The translations under genes and the position numbers were made by a program. This document shows, in pieces, positions 7,928 to 17,018 of a stretch of 64,000 nt of DNA (position 1 is the stretch's first letter; every line of letters starts with the position of its first letter). This DNA comes from Chitinophagales bacterium (GTDB taxonomy: Bacteria > Bacteroidota > Bacteroidia > Chitinophagales > Saprospiraceae): positions 1 through 64,000 of the forward strand of contig JAKSDI010000093.1 in assembly GCA_022360175.1 (NCBI GenBank), in the 5' to 3' direction. Below the pieces are notes generated by a model, which ran no database searches, was not told where the DNA came from, and saw nothing but the letters and a program-made list of their open reading frames with translations.

Positions 7928-8360
7928 CTATGTCTCCAGATCATCCAAAGGACTACGAATTTTTCTATGATTACTTATATGAGTGTAAATTTCTGTTGTT
8001 CAATAGCTAATATGGCCGGATAATTCTTGGATGTAACGTAAATTACCACCATCCTCTACCAAATGCGTTGCAAAACTATGACAGAGTGTATGGACAGCTG
8101 CTATAGGACTCACCTTCATCCTGACCTTCGAATAAATAATGTATAGGCTAAGTTGTAAATATTCTTTTAATATTCCAAGTGCTTTTTCAGATGGTACAGT
8201 GTTTCTATCTTTTTCGCCTTTTCCTCCTTTTATATGGAGTAAGCTCGTTTGTCTTCTTATATCTATGATACGGGAGTCGGGTGAATTTGTTGAGGCCTAA
8301 TCCAGTTGAATAAATCAAAGTTAGTATACAAGGATGTTTTACATTTTAAAAACTGTATAC
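7928..8360 (-). pseudogene. Tyrosine recombinase/integrase, decayed C-terminal catalytic domain
   Basis: Translating the minus strand gives successive blocks of a phage-integrase catalytic domain: [18 protein letters not shown], then after a frame change [20 protein letters not shown] and [15 protein letters not shown], then [24 protein letters not shown], an in-frame TGA, and TTEIYTHIS with the catalytic Tyr, ending near SPLDDL. Two catalytic arginines are lost (expected GLR reads GLG, expected HTLRHS reads HTLCHS), about 35 residues are missing between the EYL and HTL blocks, and there is a frameshift plus a stop. The N-terminal DNA-binding half is absent and the sequence runs into the heptad repeats at 8385. 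The family is certain; whether it was an integron integrase or another Bacteroidota XerC/D-like integrase cannot be told from what is left. Confidence 0.85.
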
Positions 8361-8384
8361 CTGCTACATTATATTTAGATACCT

Positions 8385-8815
8385 ATACTGAATACTTCTC
8401 CACTGAATACTGCCCTACTGCCTGCTGAATCACTGATTGCCCATTGAACACTGAACTACTGAATACTGCCCACTGAATACTGAAAACTAAACCACGGAAC
8501 ACTTTCTACTAAACGACTGCCCTACTGATCACTGCCTACTGAATACTGACTTACTGCCCACTGAATACTGCCTACTGGATCACTGCCTACTGACTTACTG
8601 AAAACTGAATATCGCCTACTGATTACCCATTGAACACTAAACAACTGCCCACCGAACACTGAATACTGCCCACTGCCTACAGAACACTGAACGACTGATT
8701 ACTGCCTACTGACCTACTGAATACCGCCCACTGCCCACTGACTTACTGATCACTGAATACTGCCCACTGACCTACTGAATACTGCCCACTGACCTACTGC
8801 CCACTGAAAACTGAA
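8385..8815. repeat. CTG-phased heptad tandem repeat array
   Basis: About 430 bases built almost entirely of 7-8 base units ending in ACTG, mainly AATACTG, CCCACTG, CCTACTG and ACCTACTG, in variable order. The array ends exactly at the stop codon of the sugar transferase gene on the right and has overrun or replaced the 5' part of the integrase remnant on the left. It has no reading frame of its own and no spacers, so it is not CRISPR. It resembles in style the short tandemly repeated heptanucleotides described in cyanobacteria. Confidence 0.9.
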
Positions 8816-10249
8816 TCACTTCCCCTTCCCCTGCAGCAGCACCAATACCGTATAAAAGAGTATCTTAAAGTCTAGCGAAAGCGACATGTTCTCAATGTAA
8901 AGAATGTCAAACTTCAGGCGTTGTAACATCTGTTCAAGATTGGAAGCATAGCCATATTTAACTTGCCCCCAGGAAGTAATGCCGGGACGCACTTTTAGTA
9001 AGTGTTTATAGTGAGGCGCTTCTTTCATGATTTGATCAATAAAATGCTGCCTTTCAGGCCGAGGGCCTACTAGCGACATATCTCCCTTGAGTACATTCCA
9101 GAATTGTGGGAGTTCATCCAGTCTCCATTTACGCATGATGCCTCCCCAGGGAGTACATCGATTATCGCCATCATGAGAAAGCCGTGGCCCGTCTTTTTCC
9201 GCATCTGTATACATAGACCGGAACTTATAAATCGTAAATGGCTGACTATTTATGCCAATGCGTTTTTGCTTAAAAATGATAGGCCCTTTAGATGATAAGC
9301 GTACTCTAATAGCAATGTAAAGATACAAAGGAGATAAGATGAGGAGCATGATACTGGATGTCACAACATCTATTAATCGCTTTATGATACGTTGCCATTT
9401 AGGCATTAAATCCTGGCGTATTTCTATAAGTACGGCTCCATATACATGAGACATTTTTACTGTACCCAACATAATGTCGTACATGTCAGGGATTATTTTT
9501 ACCAATACCTGGTCATCAAAGTCAAACAATATATTGAGGATATCCCTTAATCGGTTGTGTTCTGAAGTTTCTATTGCAATAATAGCTTCCTCAATTTGAT
9601 GTTCCTGAATAATGCTTCCCAAATCAGTGATGCTTCCTAATAAAGGGAGGTGGTCTGATAAGACATTAGTTGATGAAACATTAACATCAATGAAACCAAT
9701 GAAATTATTTCCCAGCCCTTTCTCTCTACCTGCAATCTCCTTGTATAATTCTACTGCATTTTGGTTGCCACCTATCATAAGTGTATTGTAGGTGATCAGT
9801 CCTTTTTTTAATCGCCGGCTAGCCCGGGTCAGTAGATACATTCGGGTGGTTGCTGTCAGGAAAAAGTGTAAGAAGAAAAGCGTAAAGAAAGAGGCATAAT
9901 AAGTCGTATAATTGGTAACAAAGTCATCAAGGATGAGCGTAAAAAACAGGAACAAAACTCCCAGGAAAGTTAAAAAGAAAGTACGGGCGAGTGTAGCCAG
10001 TCGGGATAAGCGATAGATATCTTTGTATCGATCGAATATGGAATAAAATAAGAGCCACCCAATTGGTATGATTACAATGCCATACCAGAAATTGATATCA
10101 GAAATAACCTCTTCCCAATGGGTATGGGTTCCTTCTAAGTTCTTCCGATATATAAAAAAACATGCCCACGACAACATGGCGGTTATGAAATCGGATACCT
10201 TATATATCAAGGTATGAAACTGTCGTTGATGGGTCATGTTTTTGTTCAT
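8816..10249 (-). CDS. Polyprenyl-phosphate sugar phosphotransferase (WcaJ/PglC-type)
   Basis: Membrane enzyme that transfers a sugar-1-phosphate, commonly glucose or galactose, to undecaprenyl phosphate, the first step of exopolysaccharide or capsule building. The 477-residue protein has four N-terminal membrane segments (about 16-34, 55-72, 88-108, 116-133), a CoA-binding-like Rossmann domain at about 150-250, a fifth membrane segment at about 291-315 and the C-terminal catalytic domain with KFRSMYTDAE (342-351), LDELPQFWNVLKGD (377-390) and VGPRPER (394-400). Length and order match the full-length class. It is last in a same-strand series with a lipoprotein, a Gfo/Idh oxidoreductase and a small membrane protein, consistent with an envelope-sugar operon. 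Its stop codon abuts the heptad repeat array. Confidence 0.92.
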   Translation of the reverse strand: MNKNMTHQRQFHTLIYKVSDFITAMLSWACFFIYRKNLEGTHTHWEEVISDINFWYGIVIIPIGWLLFYSIFDRYKDIYRLSRLATLARTFFLTFLGVLFLFFTLILDDFVTNYTTYYASFFTLFFLHFFLTATTRMYLLTRASRRLKKGLITYNTLMIGGNQNAVELYKEIAGREKGLGNNFIGFIDVNVSSTNVLSDHLPLLGSITDLGSIIQEHQIEEAIIAIETSEHNRLRDILNILFDFDDQVLVKIIPDMYDIMLGTVKMSHVYGAVLIEIRQDLMPKWQRIIKRLIDVVTSSIMLLILSPLYLYIAIRVRLSSKGPIIFKQKRIGINSQPFTIYKFRSMYTDAEKDGPRLSHDGDNRCTPWGGIMRKWRLDELPQFWNVLKGDMSLVGPRPERQHFIDQIMKEAPHYKHLLKVRPGITSWGQVKYGYASNLEQMLQRLKFDILYIENMSLSLDFKILFYTVLVLLQGKGK

Positions 10250-10268
10250 AAGACTTTTGCTTTATACT

Positions 10269-11168
10269 TTAAAAGTGTACCAGCTTGATATTATCCAGCC
10301 ATACTTTCCCGCTACTCCTGGTCAATTCTCCATTTTCAGAGGGAATGAATGCCTGGAATACTACTTGATATTCATCCAGATTGAGCTGACTAATAAGTAG
10401 CGATAAGTTGAAGTAAATTTTATTCCAGTTCTCAGAAGGTAAAAAACCATGACTGAGCAGTGCTTGTCCAGCAGAATTTACACCTCCTTGTCGATGCCCA
10501 ATCACTCCAAAAACAACAGGCACATCAGATTTATAATTAACTTCTAAATATACGGTTGTACTACTAAGGTTGACCAGGTTATTGTATCGATTGGTAGAAG
10601 CAGCTTGAAACACAAAATTGGAAGAGTCAAGAGAAATTACAGCCGAGGTACCTCCTTCAAATCCATCATCAGTAGATAATTCAAACTGAGAGGATTGTCC
10701 TAATCTGATATCTTCGAATTCGTGAATAGCTCCTTCAAAATCTTCAATAAAAGCAAATTTGGTGATGTCCTTATAAGAAAATTGAGGAGTAATTTCCTTT
10801 ACATCATCCCGTTCAAGATTAATAGTAGTAGTAAATGGATCGAAAAAAGGATAAATCTCAGGCGTTGCTGTAATACCGTTATCCTTAATGCCTGCCTGTA
10901 TGGCAATCTCATGTTCTCCTTCTTCTAGGATAGGGAATGTACTAGGGATGGCATATGCGCCTAAAAAATTACCATCAACACTCAACCATGCTTCTGTGAT
11001 TTTATGAGAACTGGTTCCTTCCGTAGCAGGATTACTGCTTAAACTTACTCCCGTTATATTTACATACGAAGGGATGTCTTCAGCAGGATTAATAATATCA
11101 CAACTACTGAAGAAGCTTGTTAAGCACAGAAGGAGTGCACCAAATTTCAATGTTTTTTTCATTTTCAT
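10269..11168 (-). CDS. Putative outer-membrane or periplasmic lipoprotein
   Basis: A 299-residue protein with a lipoprotein signal: basic start, hydrophobic stretch and FFSSC lipobox with Cys at about 23. The rest is soluble and beta-rich, with a PEGA/Ig-like feel in the first half and a jelly-roll-like C-terminal part (about 150-299, with WLDNIKLVHF at the end) reminiscent of carbohydrate-binding modules. No named family is recognised. It lies 19 bases upstream of the sugar transferase gene on the same strand and is probably co-transcribed with it, which suggests a link to surface polysaccharide, though this is inference only. Confidence 0.7.
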   Translation of the reverse strand: MKMKKTLKFGALLLCLTSFFSSCDIINPAEDIPSYVNITGVSLSSNPATEGTSSHKITEAWLSVDGNFLGAYAIPSTFPILEEGEHEIAIQAGIKDNGITATPEIYPFFDPFTTTINLERDDVKEITPQFSYKDITKFAFIEDFEGAIHEFEDIRLGQSSQFELSTDDGFEGGTSAVISLDSSNFVFQAASTNRYNNLVNLSSTTVYLEVNYKSDVPVVFGVIGHRQGGVNSAGQALLSHGFLPSENWNKIYFNLSLLISQLNLDEYQVVFQAFIPSENGELTRSSGKVWLDNIKLVHF

Positions 11169-11254
11169 AGCGTCTATATTTTAGTTCTTCAACTCATTTT
11201 GTCTCCAAATGTTTTTAAGAATACTGAATGATACCGCCTATAGAGGACATCATT

Positions 11255-12256
11255 TTAATTAATTGCAGCTGACTGGCTACGTCGTTCAATATCCTCCATA
11301 ATTTGGTAGGCCAATTTAAGAGCTTTGTAACCATCATTGATACTTACAATAGGCTCAGTGTCTTCCAGAATACTTTGTGCCAATGTTTCTAACTCCATTT
11401 TTATAGCATTAACAGGCTCTATTTCCGGCATTGACATGTGAATGTATTTGCGGCCTTCGTTCGTTTCCAGTTCCATCAAATTATCGTCGGGGAGCTTTTC
11501 ATTAGGAACTTGCTTGTCAAAAAGACGCACTACCTGAGCTTGCTTTTCTAAAAAGTCAAGGCTGATATAGGCATCTTTCTGAAACAGGCGAATTTTACGC
11601 ATTTGCTTTAGGGATATCCGGCTTGCAGTCAAATTGGCTACACAGCCGTTTTCAAATTCTATCCTGGCATTGCAAATATCAGCCGTACTGCTAACAACGG
11701 GGACACCACTAGCACTGATATGTTTAACCTCAGAATTAACAAGGCTCAATAAAATATCTAAATCGTGGATCATCAAATCCAAAATAACAGAAACATCAGT
11801 ACCTCTGGGATTGAAAACAGCGAGACGATGGGCTTCTATGAACATCGGATTGAGGGCAGAATCACCTAAAGCAAGAAGCGCTGGATTGAATCGTTCTACG
11901 TGCCCAACCTGCACCTTAACCCCTGCTTCTTCTTTTAGCTGGAGTAATTGTTCAGCTTCTTCTATTGTGTGAGTAAGCGGTTTTTCGATAAAAATATGCT
12001 TCTTTTTCTTCAATACTTTACTCGCCAACTCAAAGTGCGAAATCGTAGGAGTAACAATATCAATTACATCAACGGCATCAATCAGCGCGTCGAGGTCCGT
12101 CCAGCGCTTTATTCCAAATTCCTTTTCGACATGAGTAGCAGTAGCATCGTTTGGATCAAAAAAACCTACCAATTCAAAGGTTTCTTTAGCAAGATTGATA
12201 CATTTTAAATGGATTTTTCCCAGATGTCCAGTTCCTAGTACCCCAATTTTGAGCAT
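11255..12256 (-). CDS. Gfo/Idh/MocA family NAD(P)-dependent oxidoreductase
   Basis: A 333-residue oxidoreductase, the usual length for the family. The N-terminal Rossmann fold has GVLGTGHLGKIH (5-16) and the conserved EKP motif is at 91-93. The C-terminal alpha/beta domain contains DLMIHDLDI, the family's HD-type catalytic region. Such enzymes oxidise or reduce sugars and sugar nucleotides. The position upstream of a lipoprotein and a polyprenyl-phosphate sugar transferase suggests action on a sugar nucleotide for envelope polysaccharide, but the exact substrate is unknown. The next upstream gene ends only 12 bases away, so these genes probably form one transcription unit. Confidence 0.9.
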   Translation of the reverse strand: MLKIGVLGTGHLGKIHLKCINLAKETFELVGFFDPNDATATHVEKEFGIKRWTDLDALIDAVDVIDIVTPTISHFELASKVLKKKKHIFIEKPLTHTIEEAEQLLQLKEEAGVKVQVGHVERFNPALLALGDSALNPMFIEAHRLAVFNPRGTDVSVILDLMIHDLDILLSLVNSEVKHISASGVPVVSSTADICNARIEFENGCVANLTASRISLKQMRKIRLFQKDAYISLDFLEKQAQVVRLFDKQVPNEKLPDDNLMELETNEGRKYIHMSMPEIEPVNAIKMELETLAQSILEDTEPIVSINDGYKALKLAYQIMEDIERRSQSAAIN

Positions 12257-12268
12257 GGTATTTAGTAT

Positions 12269-12568
12269 TTATCTGTAGTACATTAATATCGCACCAAATA
12301 AAGTAATCAGTGCTGTTAGTACAGTCGCCATTTTCATAGAATAGCGAATGTGATTGACAAAAGTTTCTATTTCTTCTCGCATATGCGGATACTTAGGCAT
12401 AACTTCTGCTTCCATTTTTTCCTTGTCAAAGAGGTGGCGTGCGCCAAACTCTACCCTATTCTTTACCAATACTCTATATGTTCTCAAAACCTTCATTCGG
12501 AAATAAAGGTTAAGAAAAAGCATGGCAACAAATAAGCCAATAACAATGGAGATAAGCAATATATACAT
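12269..12568 (-). CDS. Small membrane protein, unknown function
   Basis: About 99 residues from the ATG at 12568, which I prefer over an upstream in-frame start at 12625 because the hydrophobic segment MYILLISIVIGLFVAM then stands at the N-terminus and AAGG precedes the ATG. There is one membrane segment at each end, with a charged stretch between them (KMEAEVMPKYPHMREE). No family is recognised. It is first of the same-strand polysaccharide-related genes and divergent from the carboxypeptidase gene at 12676. Confidence 0.65.
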   Translation of the reverse strand: MYILLISIVIGLFVAMLFLNLYFRMKVLRTYRVLVKNRVEFGARHLFDKEKMEAEVMPKYPHMREEIETFVNHIRYSMKMATVLTALITLFGAILMYYR

Positions 12569-12675
12569 ACCTTGAAAAGTACTTTTGTGGCTGCAAAAAT
12601 ATATAAACCCCTCTGATCCCTTCACTTAAAAACCTTATTTTTCCCATTCATTGATAAAATAGTATTTACAATAGC

Positions 12676-15261
12676 ATGATCCGATTAGCCCTAAGCCTAG
12701 TATTTTTGGTCTTTTTGACCTTTGAAACCTATTGTCAAAAAAATATAACATATTACCTCCCGGACATAGAATATGATTCAACTATTCCAACTCCTGAGTC
12801 TGTTTTCGGTTTTCAAATTGGTGAATGGCATCTGAGCCATGACCAGTTGGTGATGTATATGAAAATGCTGGCCAAGTCATCTCCGCGGGTTAGCCTACAG
12901 GAATATGCCCGGTCTTATGAACAGCGTCCGCTCCTCTATTTGACCATTACCTCTGAAGAAAATCACCAACAGCTTGAAACCATTCAGGCAAACCACCTGG
13001 CTATCTCAAATCCAACGACTCCTAATAAGATAGACTTAAAAGAGCAACCTTCGGTTGTTTATCAGGGATTTAGTATACATGGAAATGAGGCCAGTGGTGG
13101 TAATGCGGCACCATTAGTAGCTTATTATTTAGCTGCAGGAAGAAGCCCGGAAGTCCTTTCTATTCTAAAACATACCGTCATTTTATTAGATCCGTGTTTT
13201 AATCCCGATGGATTTCAACGCTTTTCTACCTGGGTGAATATGCATAAAAATGAACACCTCATTGCAGCCAATGAAGATCGGGAATATCACGAAGCCTGGC
13301 CAGGAGGCCGCACAAATCATTACTGGTTTGATCTTAATAGAGACTGGCTGCTCTTACAGCACCCTGAAAGCCGTGGCCGTATAAAGGTCTTTCATGAGTG
13401 GAAGCCCAATATTCTTACTGACCATCATGAAATGGGGACCAATCGTACTTTCTTTTTTATGCCGGGTATTCCTCAGCGTACAAATCCAATCACCCCTGCT
13501 TTAAATCAAGAATTGACAAGGAAAATAGGCCTGTTTCATGCTAATGCACTAGATGAGATAGGTTCGCTGTATTACAATGAAGAGAGCTTTGATGATTTCT
13601 ACTATGGCAAAGGATCAACCTATCCTGATGCGAATGCATGTATAGGTATCCTCTTTGAGCAGGCTAGCGCTCGAGGACATTTGCAGAAGAGTGAAAATGG
13701 TTTCCTCAGTTTCCCGTTTGCCATTCGAAATCAGGTGCGTACGGCTTTGTCTACTCAGCGCGCCGGGCTTGAGTTGAGAGAAGAGTTATTGACTTATCAA
13801 CAGGATTTTTATGACTCTGCTTTAAAAGAAGCGGATAATAATACAGTAAAAGCTTATGTATTTGGAGGTGAAAAAGAGAAATATCGTACAAGCCAACTAG
13901 TACAGTTGTTACAACAGCATCAGATCGAAGTGTATCCGCTAAAAAAGGAGGTGGAAGTCAATGGTAGAAAATACGTTGAAAAACATTCGTATATAGTACC
14001 CACAGAGCAGTCACAGTATCGCCTGATACGAGGTGTTTTTGAGCAGGCAACATCCTTTAAAGACAGTATTTTTTATGATGTATCCAGTTGGGTGTTACCA
14101 CTGGCATTTGATCTCTCATATGATGCTTTAAATTCTAGAGTGTATTCTAAACAGCTTATTAATGAGGAGATGGATGCAATGGACACAACTCCTGCTGCTG
14201 GCAGTACGGAATATTCTGATTATGCTTATCTATTAGAATGGGAGCATTATCAATCTCCTAAAGTATTATTTCAATTAATGGCGAAGGGGCTTAGAGCAAA
14301 GGTTGCAACGAAGCCTTTTGAGATAGCGGGCAAATCTTATGATCGGGGTACTGTAATGATACCTGTTCAAAACCAGTCAAAGCCACCCGCTCAAATATAT
14401 AACTGGGTATTAAATGCTTCCAACTTAAATAATATACCGCTTACTGCTTTGAAGACAGGGTATAGCACCCATGGAATAGATTTAGGGAGCCCCAGTTTCA
14501 AACCCCTCAGGCTGCCTCGTGTACTATTGGTAGTAGGAAAAGGCATTAATTCGTATCAGGCAGGAGAGGTGTGGCATTTGCTCGATCAGCGATATGGTAT
14601 ACCTGTAAGCAAAGTAGAGTGGGATGATATGGGAAAGGTGGCACTACATAATTATACAACAATTGTAATGGTGAATGGGAGTTATGCTTCTAAAGAAAAG
14701 AATGGAGAAAATATCAAACGATGGGTGCAATCAGGAGGGACGCTCTTAGCTATACAGGATGCAGCGGCCTGGGCAAAAAAAATAGGTGTTTCAAATGCCA
14801 ATCTGAAAACTTTTAAGGAAAAGAAAGAAAAAGGACTGCGAGCATATGAATTATTGGATGCAGATCGAGGTTCTAAAAGAATTGGAGGAGCTATTGTCAA
14901 CTTGAGTATTGACCGTAGTCATCCACTTTTTTATGGTTTTCAGCGTGATGATTTACCAGCTTTGCAAAGGGGGAGCAATGCGTTCAACCTTTCCTCCAAT
15001 CCTTATGCTACTCCAGCTCGCTATAAATTTCAACCATTAATAAGTGGATATATTAAAAAAGAGCTGCAGTATCATCTACGGGGAGCAGGTGCCGTTTTAG
15101 TAAGCGGATATGGCAGTGGGAAAGTTATCTGTTTTTCTTTTAATCCCAATTTCCGCGCTTTCTGGTACGGAACCAACCGTTTATTTGCCAACGGCATCTT
15201 TTTTGGTAATGTGATCAATTCAAGAGCAATAGATTTGGCAACGGGTAAGAGAAGAGAATAA
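12676..15261 (+). CDS. M14-family zinc carboxypeptidase, secreted
   Basis: An 861-residue protein with an N-terminal signal peptide (cleavage near residue 20) and an M14 peptidase domain in the first 400 residues. The zinc ligands appear as H135 and E138 in IHGNEASGG and a histidine in LTDHHEMG (about 250). Supporting segments are CFNPDGFQRF, FDLNRDW, and the catalytic-Glu segment ILFEQASARG near 320. The C-terminal 450 residues contain a Rossmann-like, glutamine-amidotransferase-like portion (VLLVVGKG, VQSGGTLLAIQDAAAW). This two-part layout is common in Bacteroidota M14 proteins. It probably cleaves peptides in the periplasm or outside the cell. It is followed 42 bases later by a small hypothetical gene on the same strand. 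Confidence 0.9.
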   Translation: MIRLALSLVFLVFLTFETYCQKNITYYLPDIEYDSTIPTPESVFGFQIGEWHLSHDQLVMYMKMLAKSSPRVSLQEYARSYEQRPLLYLTITSEENHQQLETIQANHLAISNPTTPNKIDLKEQPSVVYQGFSIHGNEASGGNAAPLVAYYLAAGRSPEVLSILKHTVILLDPCFNPDGFQRFSTWVNMHKNEHLIAANEDREYHEAWPGGRTNHYWFDLNRDWLLLQHPESRGRIKVFHEWKPNILTDHHEMGTNRTFFFMPGIPQRTNPITPALNQELTRKIGLFHANALDEIGSLYYNEESFDDFYYGKGSTYPDANACIGILFEQASARGHLQKSENGFLSFPFAIRNQVRTALSTQRAGLELREELLTYQQDFYDSALKEADNNTVKAYVFGGEKEKYRTSQLVQLLQQHQIEVYPLKKEVEVNGRKYVEKHSYIVPTEQSQYRLIRGVFEQATSFKDSIFYDVSSWVLPLAFDLSYDALNSRVYSKQLINEEMDAMDTTPAAGSTEYSDYAYLLEWEHYQSPKVLFQLMAKGLRAKVATKPFEIAGKSYDRGTVMIPVQNQSKPPAQIYNWVLNASNLNNIPLTALKTGYSTHGIDLGSPSFKPLRLPRVLLVVGKGINSYQAGEVWHLLDQRYGIPVSKVEWDDMGKVALHNYTTIVMVNGSYASKEKNGENIKRWVQSGGTLLAIQDAAAWAKKIGVSNANLKTFKEKKEKGLRAYELLDADRGSKRIGGAIVNLSIDRSHPLFYGFQRDDLPALQRGSNAFNLSSNPYATPARYKFQPLISGYIKKELQYHLRGAGAVLVSGYGSGKVICFSFNPNFRAFWYGTNRLFANGIFFGNVINSRAIDLATGKRRE

Positions 15262-15303
15262 ACAGCTCACTGTCGATACACTCATTATTTTAAACAGTGC
15301 AAA

Positions 15304-15810
15304 ATGTTTTACAAACTACTCCCGATAATAATTTTGCTGTTAGGGCTTGGTAGCTCCGTACATACTCAAGTACCCTATCATGAATTGGCAAAAGATACTA
15401 TCATAAGCCATCGCTTTCTATTAGGTACTACCTACTTATTAGATGGTAAGAAGCTAAACCTGGAAGTTATGCGATGGTTTATGATTGATCACCCGCAGGC
15501 TTATGATCATATACAAGCAGCATTAGTAAGTGATCAAGCAGCTGCTATTGGGTATACCATCGGTACCTTATCTTTGCTAACAGGCTACCTTGTGAGCCAG
15601 GAAAATAAGGCAGCAGGACGAGATATGATGATTATAGGAGGAGGGAGTATAGGTGCCGGGCTCATTTTTACTATGGTATCGAGAGTTTATCAAAAAAGTG
15701 CTGTGCAGCGCTATAATAAGGATATTAAAAAGATGTATTTTAAGAAGCAGGGAATTGGAGTGCATCTCCAAATCACTCCGGCAAAGATAGGCCTTATTGG
15801 TAGCTGGTAA
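15304..15810 (+). CDS. Hypothetical membrane-associated protein
   Basis: A 168-residue protein with an N-terminal signal peptide or anchor (FYKLLPIIILLLGLGSS) and two glycine-rich hydrophobic segments around residues 80-125 (AIGYTIGTLSLLTGYLV and MMIIGGGSIGAGLIFTMV). The C-terminal part is basic. No family is recognised. It follows the M14 carboxypeptidase closely and on the same strand, so the two may be co-transcribed; the 3' end faces the FAD oxidoreductase gene. Confidence 0.65.
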   Translation: MFYKLLPIIILLLGLGSSVHTQVPYHELAKDTIISHRFLLGTTYLLDGKKLNLEVMRWFMIDHPQAYDHIQAALVSDQAAAIGYTIGTLSLLTGYLVSQENKAAGRDMMIIGGGSIGAGLIFTMVSRVYQKSAVQRYNKDIKKMYFKKQGIGVHLQITPAKIGLIGSW

Positions 15811-15848
15811 CGCTGATATAGTATTTGAGATATAGGGCTGGCTATTTG

Positions 15849-17018
15849 TTAATCAATCATCCTTGCAGCTTCTTTTCTTTCCTGCCCTCTTTCTCTCCAC
15901 TTAAATCGGCCTGCATAAGGATTGTCTTTCCCTTCCGTTACATCTGCTATGATATCTCCTAGTATAGGGGCGAATTTAAAACCATGTCCGCTACCACCAA
16001 AAGCTATTATGAGATTTGATTGTTTCGGGTGTGGGCAGATATAGAAATCACTATCCCAGGTATCAGCATAATAACATAAACGAGCACTGGAAACAGGCTC
16101 ATATTCCATACCTGGAAGATGATCAGCAAGGAAAGTGTTTAAATCCGGGTAATAATGAGGTGCAATCTCATTCTCTTGATTAAGGTCTACTATTTCACCT
16201 ATACCATGATGAGCCATTTTTAGATAACCCTCCGGATGATAGGGAAAACCATACCATCCTGTTTTAGAAACATTAGCAAACCAGCATGGAAAAACATCTG
16301 CTTTATATGGCTGAGGATTTTTGGGTTTGAAAAAATAAATAGGATGTGCTGTTATGGTCACTTTGTCTGCCAAGTTTTCAACTAACCTACTCGACCACAC
16401 CCCCGAAGCTACTATTACTTTATCTGCACTATGCACCATCCCATCAGTAGTAAATAAACCACCAACTTGATGACTATTAGTCATGAGGCTCATAACCGGA
16501 GTTTCTTCATGCAATTCGACTCCTTCCAGAATGGCTATATCCGCTAATTGTCGTATTACCTTTCCACTTTGTGCCCATCCTCCCTTAGGGTTAAAATACC
16601 CATCGGTAAATTGCGAAGCATTCCAGTTTGGAAAGCGATCTTCCAATACTTGAGCATTGATACTATCTACTGTAATGCCTCGTTCTTCCAGCGCTTTTTT
16701 ACTATCATATTCAAGGCTCCCGGCCTGCATTTTTTCATGAGTAAGAAAAAGGCACCCTGTAGGATGATAAAGTGGAGTAGGCCATTGTTCATTCCATTGC
16801 TCCCAACCATTAAAAGCATCGAGCATCATATCCATATAAAAGGTATCATGCCCATAATCTGCCCGGATCATTTTAGATGCATCTGTAGATGAAGCATCAG
16901 GATTGGGAATTTTTCCTTTTTCAAAAAGATGAACCTCATATCCCCTGCGGCGCAAACTGATAGCTGCGGTAATACCAAATATTCCACCCCCTACTATAAG
17001 TACTTTCTCTTGTTTCAA
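15849..17018 (-). CDS. FAD-dependent oxidoreductase, DAO/sarcosine-oxidase-like
   Basis: A 389-residue flavoprotein of the D-amino-acid oxidase superfamily. The FAD-binding dinucleotide fold is at the N-terminus (VLIVGGGIFGITAA, residues 6-19), followed by the family's SSTDASKMIRADYG region at about 43-56, and near the C-terminus the second FAD contact IAFGGSGHGFKFAP. This resembles monomeric sarcosine oxidase and N-methyl-amino-acid oxidases; the amine or amino-acid substrate is not determined. The only in-frame start that keeps the fold complete is TTG at 17018, since a stop codon lies two codons upstream and no ATG precedes the fold. A non-ATG start may mean modest translation. Confidence 0.88.
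   Translation of the reverse strand: MKQEKVLIVGGGIFGITAAISLRRRGYEVHLFEKGKIPNPDASSTDASKMIRADYGHDTFYMDMMLDAFNGWEQWNEQWPTPLYHPTGCLFLTHEKMQAGSLEYDSKKALEERGITVDSINAQVLEDRFPNWNASQFTDGYFNPKGGWAQSGKVIRQLADIAILEGVELHEETPVMSLMTNSHQVGGLFTTDGMVHSADKVIVASGVWSSRLVENLADKVTITAHPIYFFKPKNPQPYKADVFPCWFANVSKTGWYGFPYHPEGYLKMAHHGIGEIVDLNQENEIAPHYYPDLNTFLADHLPGMEYEPVSSARLCYYADTWDSDFYICPHPKQSNLIIAFGGSGHGFKFAPILGDIIADVTEGKDNPYAGRFKWRERGQERKEAARMID

Noticed and set aside
7749..7970. Plus-strand reading frame across the palindrome at 7872-7921
   Set aside because: It is antisense to the EAD-like kinase gene and the palindrome; no protein features.
8385..8815. CRISPR array
   Set aside because: The repeats are 7-8 bases, contiguous and without unique spacers; no cas gene is near.
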